Notes: a model not told the origin generated them from the letters alone. Positions 15,804 through 22,187 are shown, numbered from the stretch's first letter. The stretch: 22,837 nt of DNA from a virus (IMGVR_UViG_3300009840_000002:1-22837), one strand, 5' to 3'. Made by a program: numbers and translations.

Positions 15804-15858
15804 GGGCATTTTAAGGGTGTGCCACACCTGTGCTGGGTGAAACACATCACTTGTCTGA

Positions 15859-15891
15859 AGACCCTCGAGGCGTAGTGCCCCTCGGGGGTCT
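15859..15891. terminator. Convergent stem-loop terminator between late and early modules
   Basis: AGACCCTCGAGG (15859-15870) pairs with CCTCGGGGGTCT (15880-15891), a 12-bp stem with one G-T wobble and a 9-base loop. TTTACG follows on the plus strand, and the stem can extend by A58-T92. It lies 55 bases after the last rightward gene and 7 bases after the stop of the last leftward gene. A bidirectional terminator is the natural reading, though T-runs are short on both sides. Confidence 0.7.
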
Positions 15892-15898
15892 TTACGTT

Positions 15899-16174
15899 TC
15901 AGGGCTCCCCGAAGCGCTGGATCCGGCGGCACGCCGGGCAGGCGAGCGAGCCGCGAAACCCCTGCCGGATGTGCGACCAGCTCCACGTCGTGACGTGGCG
16001 GCAGGTCTGGAACTCGATGCGATGGTAGCCCGAGTACCCCGGCCAGTGCGGGTCGAGGGGCGTGAGCCCGTGCGCGGCCAGGAAGGCGTCGGCACGGGCG
16101 GGTCGTGGCCGCGGCGGGCGGGGGATGTACCCCCGCCACATCTTCGGCCAAGCCGGGTTACGGTCCTGGCTCAT
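15899..16174 (-). CDS. Hypothetical protein with possible zinc-binding cysteines
   Basis: This 91-aa basic, Pro- and Trp-rich protein starts MSQDRNPAWPKMWRGYIPRP. The start is ATG 16172-16174, in an ATGA overlap with the DUF932 gene, with GGGGAG just upstream. An open frame continuing further upstream is a shadow of DUF932. The C-terminal half contains H51, C58, H59 and a CPAC pair (C79, C82), which could bind zinc as a single knuckle. I do not recognise the family. It is the last gene of the leftward module and ends next to the terminator stem. Confidence 0.6.
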   Translation of the reverse strand: MSQDRNPAWPKMWRGYIPRPPRPRPARADAFLAAHGLTPLDPHWPGYSGYHRIEFQTCRHVTTWSWSHIRQGFRGSLACPACRRIQRFGEP

Positions 16175-17043
16175 AGCTCCCCTGTTTTGAAGGCTGCCAT
16201 CCGGTCGGCCAGAACCCAGAGCGCCCGGTTGAGGCGCACGTCCTGGTCGATGTTGTTGATCGGGCGGGTGGAGACGGAGCGGATCCGATTGTGGGCATCG
16301 CGCGCCTGGCCGTGCTGGCCGCCGCGGATGACGTTCTCCTGGATCCGGTTGAAGGTGCTCCACAGCGACGGCCCCATGTCGTGGGCGCGGCGCGTGCGCA
16401 GCAGGTCGTCGGGCTTGATGGCCTGACGCAGGGTGTCGGAGGCGCCCTCGAAGCGCAGCGTGTGCGCGGCCTCGGCGAGCACCAGGTCCTCGCCCTTCTT
16501 GAGCTCGATCGCGCGGAACTGCTCGACGCGGTTCATCACCCGCTCGGTCTCTTTGACCACGGACCAGGTGCCCTCGATCACCGTATCCGTGATGTTGCCG
16601 GTATGGCCGACACGTACATCATCAACGAGGTTGTCGGCGACCACCATCCCGTTGAGGCAGATGAGCCGAAACAGCCCTGCCATGATGCGATACGAAGACG
16701 TGCCGTCGTGTGAGTTGATGAGCACGATCTCCGGACGGGTATCACCCACCTGACGCATCTCCTGCGTTCCGTGCCGGAACCGGATGAGGTGCTTGGTGAA
16801 GTTCTCTTTGCCCTCGACACGGGATCTCCCCTGCTTGGCGACCATCGGCTCGAAGCCCTGCTCGCGCAGCGCGTTCACGATGCCGATCGTCGGGACGTAG
16901 GTGTAGCGCCGGCTCCGGCTCTCGTGCTTGTCGGGTGCGAAGATCGACGGCGCGAGGCGGTAGAGCTGGTCGTCGGTGAGCGGCTCGGTGCCGAGCCGTT
17001 GCGTCAGCGCGCGGCCGAGGCCACGCTGGATGTGCATGTTCAT
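16171..17043 (-). CDS. DUF932 domain protein
   Basis: This 290-aa protein belongs to DUF932 (phage/plasmid-like protein, TIGR03299 relatives). It shows 'LAPSIFAPDKHESRSRRYTYVPT' near the N-terminus, then 'FTKHLIRFRHG', 'PEIVLINSHDGTSSYRIMAGLFRLICLNGMVVAD' and 'RVGHTG', all typical of the family. DUF932 genes recur in phages, plasmids and integrative elements beside ssb and ParB-like genes, as here. The biochemical role is unknown. Start ATG 17043 has a weak GTGAGA upstream; a second ATG two codons later is possible. A 90-bp spacer with a hairpin separates it from ssb. Confidence 0.85.
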   Translation of the reverse strand: MNMHIQRGLGRALTQRLGTEPLTDDQLYRLAPSIFAPDKHESRSRRYTYVPTIGIVNALREQGFEPMVAKQGRSRVEGKENFTKHLIRFRHGTQEMRQVGDTRPEIVLINSHDGTSSYRIMAGLFRLICLNGMVVADNLVDDVRVGHTGNITDTVIEGTWSVVKETERVMNRVEQFRAIELKKGEDLVLAEAAHTLRFEGASDTLRQAIKPDDLLRTRRAHDMGPSLWSTFNRIQENVIRGGQHGQARDAHNRIRSVSTRPINNIDQDVRLNRALWVLADRMAAFKTGEL

Positions 17044-17070
17044 GTTGGTCTCACTTGTGCTGGGTTGAGT

Positions 17071-17095
17071 GGGGGGTTTCTGCGCCGGACCCCCC
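17071..17095 (-). terminator. Stem-loop between ssb and DUF932 genes
   Basis: GGGGGGT (17071-17077) and ACCCCCC (17089-17095) are exact inverted repeats with an 11-base loop. In leftward transcripts it follows the ssb stop (17134) and precedes the DUF932 start (17043). No T-run is present. It belongs to the set of G/C-run hairpins that fill most spacers in this window. Confidence 0.5.
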
Positions 17096-17133
17096 GGCCG
17101 ACAGGGGCGGGAATGGCTAACCCGCTGCAGCTC

Positions 17134-17634
17134 CTAGAAGGGGATCTCGTCGTCGAGGTCGAAGCCGTACTTGTCCTTCTCGGGCTTCTTCTCGGCGGGC
17201 TCGCCGCCCTTCTTCACGGTGCCCTTGACGGAAGTGCGTCCGTCGCGGGCGCCCGCGTAGTCGTCGCGTCCGGCGCTATCACGGTTGTCGTCCTTCGATC
17301 CAAGCAGCTTGATCTCGCCGTTGAATTTCTGGATCACGATCTCCGTGGTGTAGCGCGTGTTGCCCTCCTTATCCTCCCATTTTCTCGTTTGGATTTTTCC
17401 CTCGACGTAAACCTCTTTGCCTTTGGTGAGGTACTGCTCGGCGATCTCCCCCAATTTGTCATTGAAGATGACCACGTTGTGCCATTCGGTCCGCTCCTTG
17501 CGCTCGCCGCTGGCATCCCGCCATCGTTCGGAGGTGGCGATCGAGAAGGAAACCACTCGATCGCCGTTGTTGAGGTGCCGGACCTCGGGGTCTTTGCCGA
17601 GCCGGCCGATCAGAGTTGCCTTGTTCAGTGTCAT
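17134..17634 (-). CDS. ssb: Single-stranded DNA-binding protein
   Basis: This 166-aa protein is a standard bacterial-type SSB. The OB-fold occupies residues ~1-112 with 'LNKATLIGRLGKDPEVRHLNNGDRVVSFSIATSERW', 'ERTEWHNVVIFNDKLGEIAEQYL', 'GKEVYVEGKIQTRKWEDKEG' and 'TTEIVIQKFNGEIKLL'. A disordered linker rich in Asp, Gly and Lys follows. The acidic tip DLDDEIPF is the conserved tail that recruits repair and replication proteins. It coats single-stranded DNA during phage replication and recombination and is expected to work with the ERF annealing protein and YqaJ nuclease of this module. Its start overlaps the upstream gene by ATGA, implying coupled translation. Confidence 0.95.
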   Translation of the reverse strand: MTLNKATLIGRLGKDPEVRHLNNGDRVVSFSIATSERWRDASGERKERTEWHNVVIFNDKLGEIAEQYLTKGKEVYVEGKIQTRKWEDKEGNTRYTTEIVIQKFNGEIKLLGSKDDNRDSAGRDDYAGARDGRTSVKGTVKKGGEPAEKKPEKDKYGFDLDDEIPF

Positions 17635-17891
17635 AGCTTGTTCTCATGGCTCGGTCGGATGGGTCCTCCTGCCTTGGCGTACTCGACGGCGTCGCTGAGA
17701 CGATCCTCGAGCGGAAGGTTGGAGGCATTGAAGCGCTCGCAGAAGAGCTGCGCACGCTGGTCGCCGTCCTCGCCCTCGAACACGATGGTCGTGAACTGAC
17801 CGTCGAATGCGATGCGGAAGTGGACGTAGGCTTGTCGCGAGACGGGGCCGAAATAGATCTCGCGGCGAAAGGTGGCTTTGGTCTCTGCCAT
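17631..17891 (-). CDS. Hypothetical protein upstream of ssb
   Basis: The 86-aa product begins MAETKATFRREIYFGPVSRQ. It appears as alternating beta strands (AYVHFRIAFDGQFTTIVFEGE) followed by a helical, acidic C-terminus (RLSDAVEYAKAGG). I recognise no family, membrane helix or metal motif. AAGGAC precedes the ATG by a good distance. The four-base overlap with ssb suggests that it is translated together with SSB and may act in the same replication or recombination step; that is inference. Confidence 0.7.
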   Translation of the reverse strand: MAETKATFRREIYFGPVSRQAYVHFRIAFDGQFTTIVFEGEDGDQRAQLFCERFNASNLPLEDRLSDAVEYAKAGGPIRPSHENKL

Positions 17892-17908
17892 GTCTGGTCC
17901 TTGGGATG

Positions 17909-17937
17909 TGCCGGGGCTTACTCACTCCCCCCCGGCA
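17909..17937 (-). terminator. Perfect 8-bp stem-loop before the gene upstream of ssb
   Basis: TGCCGGGG (17909-17916) and CCCCGGCA (17930-17937) are exact inverted repeats with a 13-base loop. In leftward transcripts it lies just after the stop of the 30-aa membrane protein (17944) and 18 bases before ATG 17891. The stretch GGGGCTTACTC (17913-17923) recurs exactly at 19490-19500 beside another hairpin. Confidence 0.5.
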
Positions 17938-17943
17938 GGGAGG

Positions 17944-18036
17944 TCAGCGGTGGCTGATGCGGTTGATGACGATCCACGCGATCGTCATGCCGATCACGCC
18001 GAGGGCGAACGACGGGAAGTCGAACGCCCAGGTCAT
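17944..18036 (-). CDS. 30-aa single-pass membrane microprotein
   Basis: The ATG at 18034-18036 overlaps the ParB-like gene stop in an ATGA junction and opens a 30-codon frame: MTWAFDFPSFALGVIGMTIA then WIVINRISHR. A hydrophobic helix of about 18 residues ends in a basic tail, so the predicted topology is N-out, C-in. There is no separate Shine-Dalgarno site, so translation would depend on coupling to the ParB-like gene. It lies below usual gene-calling limits. The function is unknown; the tight link could tether or modulate the upstream product at the membrane. Confidence 0.6.
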   Translation of the reverse strand: MTWAFDFPSFALGVIGMTIAWIVINRISHR

Positions 18037-19442
18037 GCGTCGTGGCCGTTGGGCTTGCGCTTCTCGTCGACCCGCTTGGCGATGGCCGCGACCGCCTCCT
18101 GAGACGGCACGCCCTGGTCGGCGAACTCCTTCACGACGTCGTACTGGTCGGCCGTGATCCCGATTGTGAGCGCCCCGTCTTCCGTCTTGAGCACCACGTC
18201 AGGGCTCTCGGTGACGACGGCCGCCACCTCGGCTCCCTCCTCGAAGTACGAGGGTGGCGGAATGAGCGGGACCTCCTGTTGATTTGTGCTCCAATCAACA
18301 GAACCCGACGCCGGGTCGAGAAACCCAACAGGCGGATTGAGGAGCTGGTCTCGGCCGGCCTCGATCCACTGGATCACCAGCAGGACCGCCTCCTCGTGAC
18401 CGTAGCCCTCATCGACGAGCTGCTGCGCGACCTTCTCGGCTACTCCCTTGACCCGATCCCTCTGCTCCCAGGTCATCGGCTTGTCCTGCCAGCATTGGCG
18501 ATTGAGCTCGGCGCCGTAGCCGAATGAGATCACCACGTCCGTGTTGGCCCGTATCTTGGGATCGGTCGGCACGCTGTAGACCTGCGCGTGCGTGACATAG
18601 GTCGGCTTCTCGGGGTCTTGGTTCCACCACACCGTGCGCCAGCCTTCGGCCTTCACCTCGTCGTGCAGCCCGTCCATGCGCTCGTCGTAGAGCTTCTCGA
18701 TCAGGCCTGGGTTGGTGAGGTACTTCTGATCGCCGAACAGGTCCTGCTCGACCCGGCCGCCGGCGTCGAGGTAGGCCCGCATGCCGACGATCTGCACCTT
18801 GCTGTTGGCCTCGGTCAGCCGCTCGTCCTTGTCGAGGTACTCGCGCAGGTCCCAGGCATCGAGCGGCTCGAGGGCTCGTTCGTTGGGGTCCTGGTCCGCA
18901 CTGAACACCTCGTCGAACGCCTCGGCCTGCTTGCCCGGCTTCAGCTTGGCGAGCTTCTTGGCGATCTCGTCGTCGATCCAGCCGTTGCGCCAAGCGTCCA
19001 GCCATGCGGGGAGGATCGAGCCCAGCGCCAGGCGCTGCTTGACCTGCCGCTCGGTGAGGCTGAAGTGCTTGCCGATCTTCTTGAGGCTCACCCCGTCGAG
19101 TCGCAGCTTGGCGAACGCCCGGTACTCGTCGACCGGGTGCATGGCCTGACGCATGATGTTCTCGGTCAGCGCCAGCTCGGTGCCGGTCTTGACCCGGACG
19201 ACCGTCGCCGGGATCGAGCGGCATTCCAGCTTCTGCATGGCCGCGAAGCGGCGGTGGCCGGCGACGATGGTGTAGAGCTCACGGCCGTCGTCGTGCCCGG
19301 TCAGCCGGACGGTGATCGGATTGATCAGACCGAGCGCCTCGATATTGGCGGCGAGCTCGTCGATCCCCTCGAGGTCTCCGCTGCGTGGGTTGTCGGGATC
19401 CGGCAAGATCTGGTCGGGTGCCAGTTCGTGAATGATGGGCAT
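18033..19442 (-). CDS. ParB/Spo0J-like partition or DNA-binding protein
   Basis: This 469-aa protein has a ParB N-terminal domain. It shows 'DNPR' (17-20), the C-motif AGHRRFAAMQKL (61-72) and the P-motif ENIMRQ (94-99) followed by 'MHPVDEYRAFAKL'. The two motifs form the CTP pocket of ParB clamps, so CTP binding is plausible. A helix-turn-helix follows (VSLKKIGKHFSLTERQVKQR, ~118-137). The rest (~150-469) is long, acidic and unfamiliar, with no clear ParB dimerisation tail. No parA gene is visible. Proteins like this are common in phages and mobile elements beside ssb and DUF932 genes and need not act in partition. AAGGA lies 8 bases before ATG 19442. The window also carries a parS palindrome at 9826-9845. 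Confidence 0.87.
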   Translation of the reverse strand: MPIIHELAPDQILPDPDNPRSGDLEGIDELAANIEALGLINPITVRLTGHDDGRELYTIVAGHRRFAAMQKLECRSIPATVVRVKTGTELALTENIMRQAMHPVDEYRAFAKLRLDGVSLKKIGKHFSLTERQVKQRLALGSILPAWLDAWRNGWIDDEIAKKLAKLKPGKQAEAFDEVFSADQDPNERALEPLDAWDLREYLDKDERLTEANSKVQIVGMRAYLDAGGRVEQDLFGDQKYLTNPGLIEKLYDERMDGLHDEVKAEGWRTVWWNQDPEKPTYVTHAQVYSVPTDPKIRANTDVVISFGYGAELNRQCWQDKPMTWEQRDRVKGVAEKVAQQLVDEGYGHEEAVLLVIQWIEAGRDQLLNPPVGFLDPASGSVDWSTNQQEVPLIPPPSYFEEGAEVAAVVTESPDVVLKTEDGALTIGITADQYDVVKEFADQGVPSQEAVAAIAKRVDEKRKPNGHDA

Positions 19443-19479
19443 ATGCCTGTCCTTGTGCGTGCTGGGTGGAACCGGGGAA

Positions 19480-19493
19480 CCCCCCCGGGGGGG
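19480..19493 (-). terminator. C7G7 palindrome between ERF and ParB-like genes
   Basis: Seven C followed by seven G (19480-19493) lie directly after the ERF stop codon (19495-19497) in leftward transcripts and 38 bases before the ParB-like start. A hairpin would need an unpaired loop taken from the stem, and a nearby GGGG (19474-19477) offers alternative pairing. It could reduce read-through from ERF into the ParB-like gene, but there is no T-run. Confidence 0.45.
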
Positions 19494-19494
19494 C

Positions 19495-20193
19495 TTACTC
19501 GGCCTGTTCGGCCGGAGCTCGGGTGCGCTTGGTCGTCTCGGCCTCGGCTTGGTCAGCCTCGGCCTTCTGCGTCGCGGCCTTGTCCAAGGCCTCGGCCTTC
19601 TGGCGGCAGGCGGCGAGGTACTTGTGCGCCGTCGCCTTATCGAGCAGCCCGGCCGGGACCGCCGCCTTGATCTGCGTGTGCAGGGTGTTCAGGACCTTGA
19701 TGTCGGTGGCGTCCTCGATGCCGAGCTCGATCGAGAGCTTCGTCTCCTTGACCTCGGGGCTTTCGTAGATGGTCTCCTGATCCTGGTCGGGATCGTCGCC
19801 GCTCTCGAGGCCGAGCGCCTTGAGGAGCGCGTACTTCACGGCATAGGAGATCGCCTTGCCGGGGCCCTTGTCCTGCTCGTCGATGCCGTAGCCCATCGAG
19901 GCCACGTCGATGTAATCGGAGCGGTCGTCGATGTTCTCGAAGCGCACCGTCATGGTGCATTGCGTCCTGTTGCCCGACTGCTCGACCTTGATCTCGCGCG
20001 GGTAGTAGATCACGCCCTCGTTGACGAGCGCCGGCCGGACCTTTGCGGTGACGGCATCGTGCGACACGATGCTGTATTTCATGCCCTGCTTTTTTTCTTT
20101 CTCGACATACGTGACCGTGAACATCACGGCATTCAGCCGTTGCGCGATGTTGCGCTTCGGTGCCCCCTCAGTGGGGGCTTTTGGGTTCGCCAT
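19495..20193 (-). CDS. erf: ERF-family single-strand annealing recombinase
   Basis: This 232-aa protein matches the ERF/Sak-type annealing proteins (PF04404). The core spans residues ~20-140 with 'VSHDAVTAKVRPALVNEGVIYYP', 'MTVRFENIDDRSDYIDVASMGYGIDEQDKGPGKAISYAVKYALLKALGL' and the acidic 'SGDDPDQDQET'. The C-terminus is an Ala/Glu/Lys-rich helix. It should anneal complementary single strands and pair with the YqaJ exonuclease and SSB in the same module. AAGGAG stands eight bases before ATG 20193. The first codons overlap the upstream gene by 26 bases and include a GCCCCC/GGGGGC stem at codons 6-11. Confidence 0.9.
   Translation of the reverse strand: MANPKAPTEGAPKRNIAQRLNAVMFTVTYVEKEKKQGMKYSIVSHDAVTAKVRPALVNEGVIYYPREIKVEQSGNRTQCTMTVRFENIDDRSDYIDVASMGYGIDEQDKGPGKAISYAVKYALLKALGLESGDDPDQDQETIYESPEVKETKLSIELGIEDATDIKVLNTLHTQIKAAVPAGLLDKATAHKYLAACRQKAEALDKAATQKAEADQAEAETTKRTRAPAEQAE
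20162..20182 (+). terminator. Antisense intrinsic-terminator-like hairpin inside the ERF start
   Basis: GCCCCC (20162-20167), loop TCAGT and GGGGGC (20173-20178) are followed on the plus strand by TTTT. In that orientation it looks like an intrinsic terminator, but both genes here run leftward. It lies in ERF codons 6-11, and the stop codon of the 64-aa gene falls in the loop, so in the sense mRNA it may affect coupling between these two genes. Confidence 0.4.
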
Positions 20194-20362
20194 TGTCGTT
20201 CGCTCCTTCTCTCATACGCTGTTGAAACTCCGCGATCTCGTGGTGCATCGCGCGGGCGACGTCATGAGCGAGACGGACCTTCTCGTGGGGCGAGACGTTC
20301 CGGTCGGCCATGACCTTGACGATCGCTTCGAACGCTCGTCGGCATTTACTCAGGAGGTCCAA
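20168..20362 (-). CDS. Small hypothetical helical protein
   Basis: The 64-aa product starts from TTG at 20360-20362 and reads DLLSKCRRAFEAIVKVMADR, ending in 'REGANDNGEPKSPH'. It is predicted almost all helical and has no known domain. Codons strongly favour G/C at third positions, which supports a real gene. It overlaps the upstream gene by 17 bases and ERF by 26 bases, so it depends on translational coupling; a GGAG lies shortly upstream of the TTG. The function is unknown. Confidence 0.6.
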   Translation of the reverse strand: MDLLSKCRRAFEAIVKVMADRNVSPHEKVRLAHDVARAMHHEIAEFQQRMREGANDNGEPKSPH

Positions 20363-20552
20363 GCATTTTCTCCACGTGGGCGATGGACTGTTTGATCATC
20401 CCCTCCAGCGCTGCGACCTTGGCCTGGGCATTGAGGCCCGGGTTGTCGATGACCGAGAGGTAGAGCTGGTGAATGCGCACGAAGATCTGCGCCGCTCCCT
20501 TGTGCAGCTGCTGCTGCAGGAGCTCGTTGTCGTTGTCATTGGTCGGGGACAT
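20346..20552 (-). CDS. Small hypothetical coiled-coil protein
   Basis: The 68-aa product begins MSPTNDNDNELLQQQLHKGA and continues as long amphipathic helices (AQIFVRIHQLYLSVID, AKVAALEGMIKQSIAHVEKML). The start is ATG 20550-20552 with GGAGG nine bases upstream. The further upstream open frame is a shadow. It overlaps both neighbours by 17 bases. I recognise no family. The charged, Asn-rich N-terminus followed by helices suggests a small oligomeric accessory protein. Confidence 0.65.
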   Translation of the reverse strand: MSPTNDNDNELLQQQLHKGAAQIFVRIHQLYLSVIDNPGLNAQAKVAALEGMIKQSIAHVEKMLGPPE

Positions 20553-20820
20553 GCTGGCCTGCCTCCTCGGGGTGACGTCCTTCCCAGCGGGCAAGCAGCT
20601 CACGCAGCGCCACATGCACGTCGTTGCGGGCCCCGTTGCTGAGGTAGTTGATGCGGCCGCCCGAGACCTGGCCGAACTTGAAGGTGAGCAGCACGAAACC
20701 GATGCGCTTGGGATCGGCGATGCCGCCCTCGCCGTCACCGTTGAAGGCCTGGTCGAGGCCATGCGCGATGAGGTTCATGGTTCTGCTCATGTCCTCGCTC
20801 TCGACGGGTCCATGCGTCAT
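20536..20820 (-). CDS. Conserved phage hypothetical protein (GFVLLTFKF...NYLSNGARNDV)
   Basis: This 94-aa protein starts MTHGPVESEDMSRTMNLIAH at the ATG in a TGATG overlap with the upstream gene. The core 'RIGFVLLTFKFGQVSGGRINYLSNGARNDVHVALRELLARWEG' resembles a small protein that recurs in many phages and prophages of Proteobacteria with the pattern G-F-x-L-x-x-F-x-F then N-Y-x-S-N then D-V. No function is known to me. Its place between the exonuclease and ERF genes suggests an accessory role in DNA metabolism. Confidence 0.75.
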   Translation of the reverse strand: MTHGPVESEDMSRTMNLIAHGLDQAFNGDGEGGIADPKRIGFVLLTFKFGQVSGGRINYLSNGARNDVHVALRELLARWEGRHPEEAGQHVPDQ

Positions 20821-21122
20821 CAGTGTTTCTCCCTTCGGTTGATCAGGTCCTCGCGCATGGCGTCGAGGTGCGGGCGATTGGCGCGCACGTGCGCGCATGT
20901 CACCTCGACGAGGTTGTCGAGGAGCGGGAAGCAGGCCTCGCGCATCAGCCGGCGGGCGAGCTCCAGTTCACCGTCGGCGTCCTGCGCAAAGGCGTGGGCG
21001 AGCAGGTAGCTCAAGGCGTACTCGACGGTCTGGCTGGTCTCTCCATTCATGATCGGCGAGAGCTTGCGGGCGAGCGCTTCGCCCGAGGTGAACATCTTCA
21101 TGGTCTCATGCTGCAGGTTCAT
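20820..21122 (-). CDS. Hypothetical protein downstream of the exonuclease
   Basis: The 100-aa product begins MNLQHETMKMFTSGEALARK. The start is ATG 21120-21122 in an ATGA overlap with the exonuclease stop. It is helical (AYLLAHAFAQ-like segments, ELELARRLMREACFPLLDNLVEVTCAHV) and ends 'LINRREKH'. I see no membrane helix, metal motif or familiar domain. Tight coupling to the exonuclease and to the next gene makes a shared pathway likely. Confidence 0.7.
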   Translation of the reverse strand: MNLQHETMKMFTSGEALARKLSPIMNGETSQTVEYALSYLLAHAFAQDADGELELARRLMREACFPLLDNLVEVTCAHVRANRPHLDAMREDLINRREKH

Positions 21123-21931
21123 AGGCTGTCGTGCTCCTTCACGGTCAGGCGGTTGCGCTTGTCGCGGACGATTTGCACGCCGGCACCGAAGCAGCGCCGC
21201 CGGTCCTCGGGGATCAGCGCCTTGAGCTCCTGGCACACCTCGTAGAAGCGTTCGGCCTGGGGCTTCAGCGTGCGGTACTCGTCGCACAGGGCGGGCCAGC
21301 GATTGTCACGGCTCATGTCGAGGTCGGACTTGTAGCCACCGACCAGGATCTCCGAGACGTGCTCGGCGGCGGCGTTGATCTTCGCCGTCGGCAAGAGCTC
21401 GGGCTCGATGTCCTGCGTGACGTGCCACCAGAACGTCTTCTCGAGGTCGATCAGCTTCTCGATGTAGTCGTCGTGCCGCTGGATCTGGGTGGTCATCGGC
21501 TCGTCGTTGCCGGGGATGACGCTGAACCAGCACCAGTCGGAGCCCGTGACGGCGAGCTGGTGCTGCAGCTGCGGCATGTAGTAGTCGGCGCTCTCGCGCA
21601 GCGAGGCGTTCGAGTGCGAGTGCTTGGCCTCGAGGTGGGTGTCGTTGGTGAAGTCCCAGCCATCGAGGGTGGCGTAGATGAACGGGTGTGTGGGGTGGTG
21701 CTGCCGGACCCAGTCGCCGCCGGTCGCCACCTGCAGCTCGCGCTTCTCGCCGACCCACTTGATGTGAAACTCTTCGGTGATCTGGCCGAGCCGGACCCGG
21801 AAGATTTTGGAGAGGTCGGCCGGCTCCTGTCGTTTTGTTTTCTCCCGCCATAGCTGGTGCCAATCGCCGCTCATGATCAGCCGGGCGTCGCTGGCGCCGA
21901 TGCCCTGGGTACGATCGAACTCTTCACTCAC
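21119..21931 (-). CDS. YqaJ-type viral recombinase / alkaline exonuclease
   Basis: This 270-aa protein fits the YqaJ (PF09588) branch of the PD-(D/E)xK nucleases related to lambda exonuclease. It opens 'QGIGASDARLIMSGDW' and continues 'RVRLGQITEEFHIKWV' (E53/E54). It then shows the catalytic set D90 ('YATLDGW') and E101-A-K103 ('HLEAKHSHSN'), followed by 'YYMPQLQHQLAVTGSDWCWFSVIPGNDEP'. It should resect double-stranded ends 5' to 3' to give substrate for the ERF annealing protein. The start is GTG 21929-21931 with AGGAGG five bases upstream; the nearer ATG meets a stop at once. It lies one base after the stop of the 84-aa gene. Confidence 0.88.
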   Translation of the reverse strand: MSEEFDRTQGIGASDARLIMSGDWHQLWREKTKRQEPADLSKIFRVRLGQITEEFHIKWVGEKRELQVATGGDWVRQHHPTHPFIYATLDGWDFTNDTHLEAKHSHSNASLRESADYYMPQLQHQLAVTGSDWCWFSVIPGNDEPMTTQIQRHDDYIEKLIDLEKTFWWHVTQDIEPELLPTAKINAAAEHVSEILVGGYKSDLDMSRDNRWPALCDEYRTLKPQAERFYEVCQELKALIPEDRRRCFGAGVQIVRDKRNRLTVKEHDSL

Positions 21932-21932
21932 G

Positions 21933-22187
21933 TCATCCTCCTCGTGCTGGATAATCAGGCCATGCGTTGTGCTTCAGGCGCACGACCTCGCCGGCCAGGT
22001 GCTCAGCGTCGGCGACCTTGCGGGCGTAGGCTTGCTCGAGCTGGCTGCAGCGCACGGCCAGGTGCTCGCGCAGCTTCCAGTCGGTGCGCGCCTCCTGCTC
22101 GAGGGACCGGACCTGCTCTTCCAGGTCCCTGATGCGGGTGAGGTACGGCTTGAGCTCGGTTAAGTGCTCGCCTTCGGTCGGCTTCAC
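21933..22187 (-). CDS. Small coiled-coil hypothetical protein
   Basis: The 84-aa product starts from GTG at 22185-22187 and reads MKPTEGEHLTELKPYLTRIR, then a long coiled coil (DLEEQVRSLEQEA ... LEQAYARKVADAEHLAGEVVRLK). Nearly every codon ends in G or C up to the last ten, so I take this frame as coding. GAGGAG lies about nine bases upstream. It overlaps the open frame of the upstream gene by 185 bases. The stop is one base from the exonuclease start, and the last codons supply that gene's AGGAGG site. The function is unknown. Confidence 0.7.
   Translation of the reverse strand: MKPTEGEHLTELKPYLTRIRDLEEQVRSLEQEARTDWKLREHLAVRCSQLEQAYARKVADAEHLAGEVVRLKHNAWPDYPARGG

Noticed and set aside
15837-15844. 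GTGAAACA half of a parS site near the convergent terminator
   Set aside because: Only one 8-base half is present and the other half does not match. An 8-mer is expected by chance in a window this size.
18588-19670. 360-codon plus-strand open frame across the ParB-like gene
   Set aside because: It is the antisense shadow of the ParB-like coding sequence and crosses into its spacer without any motif.
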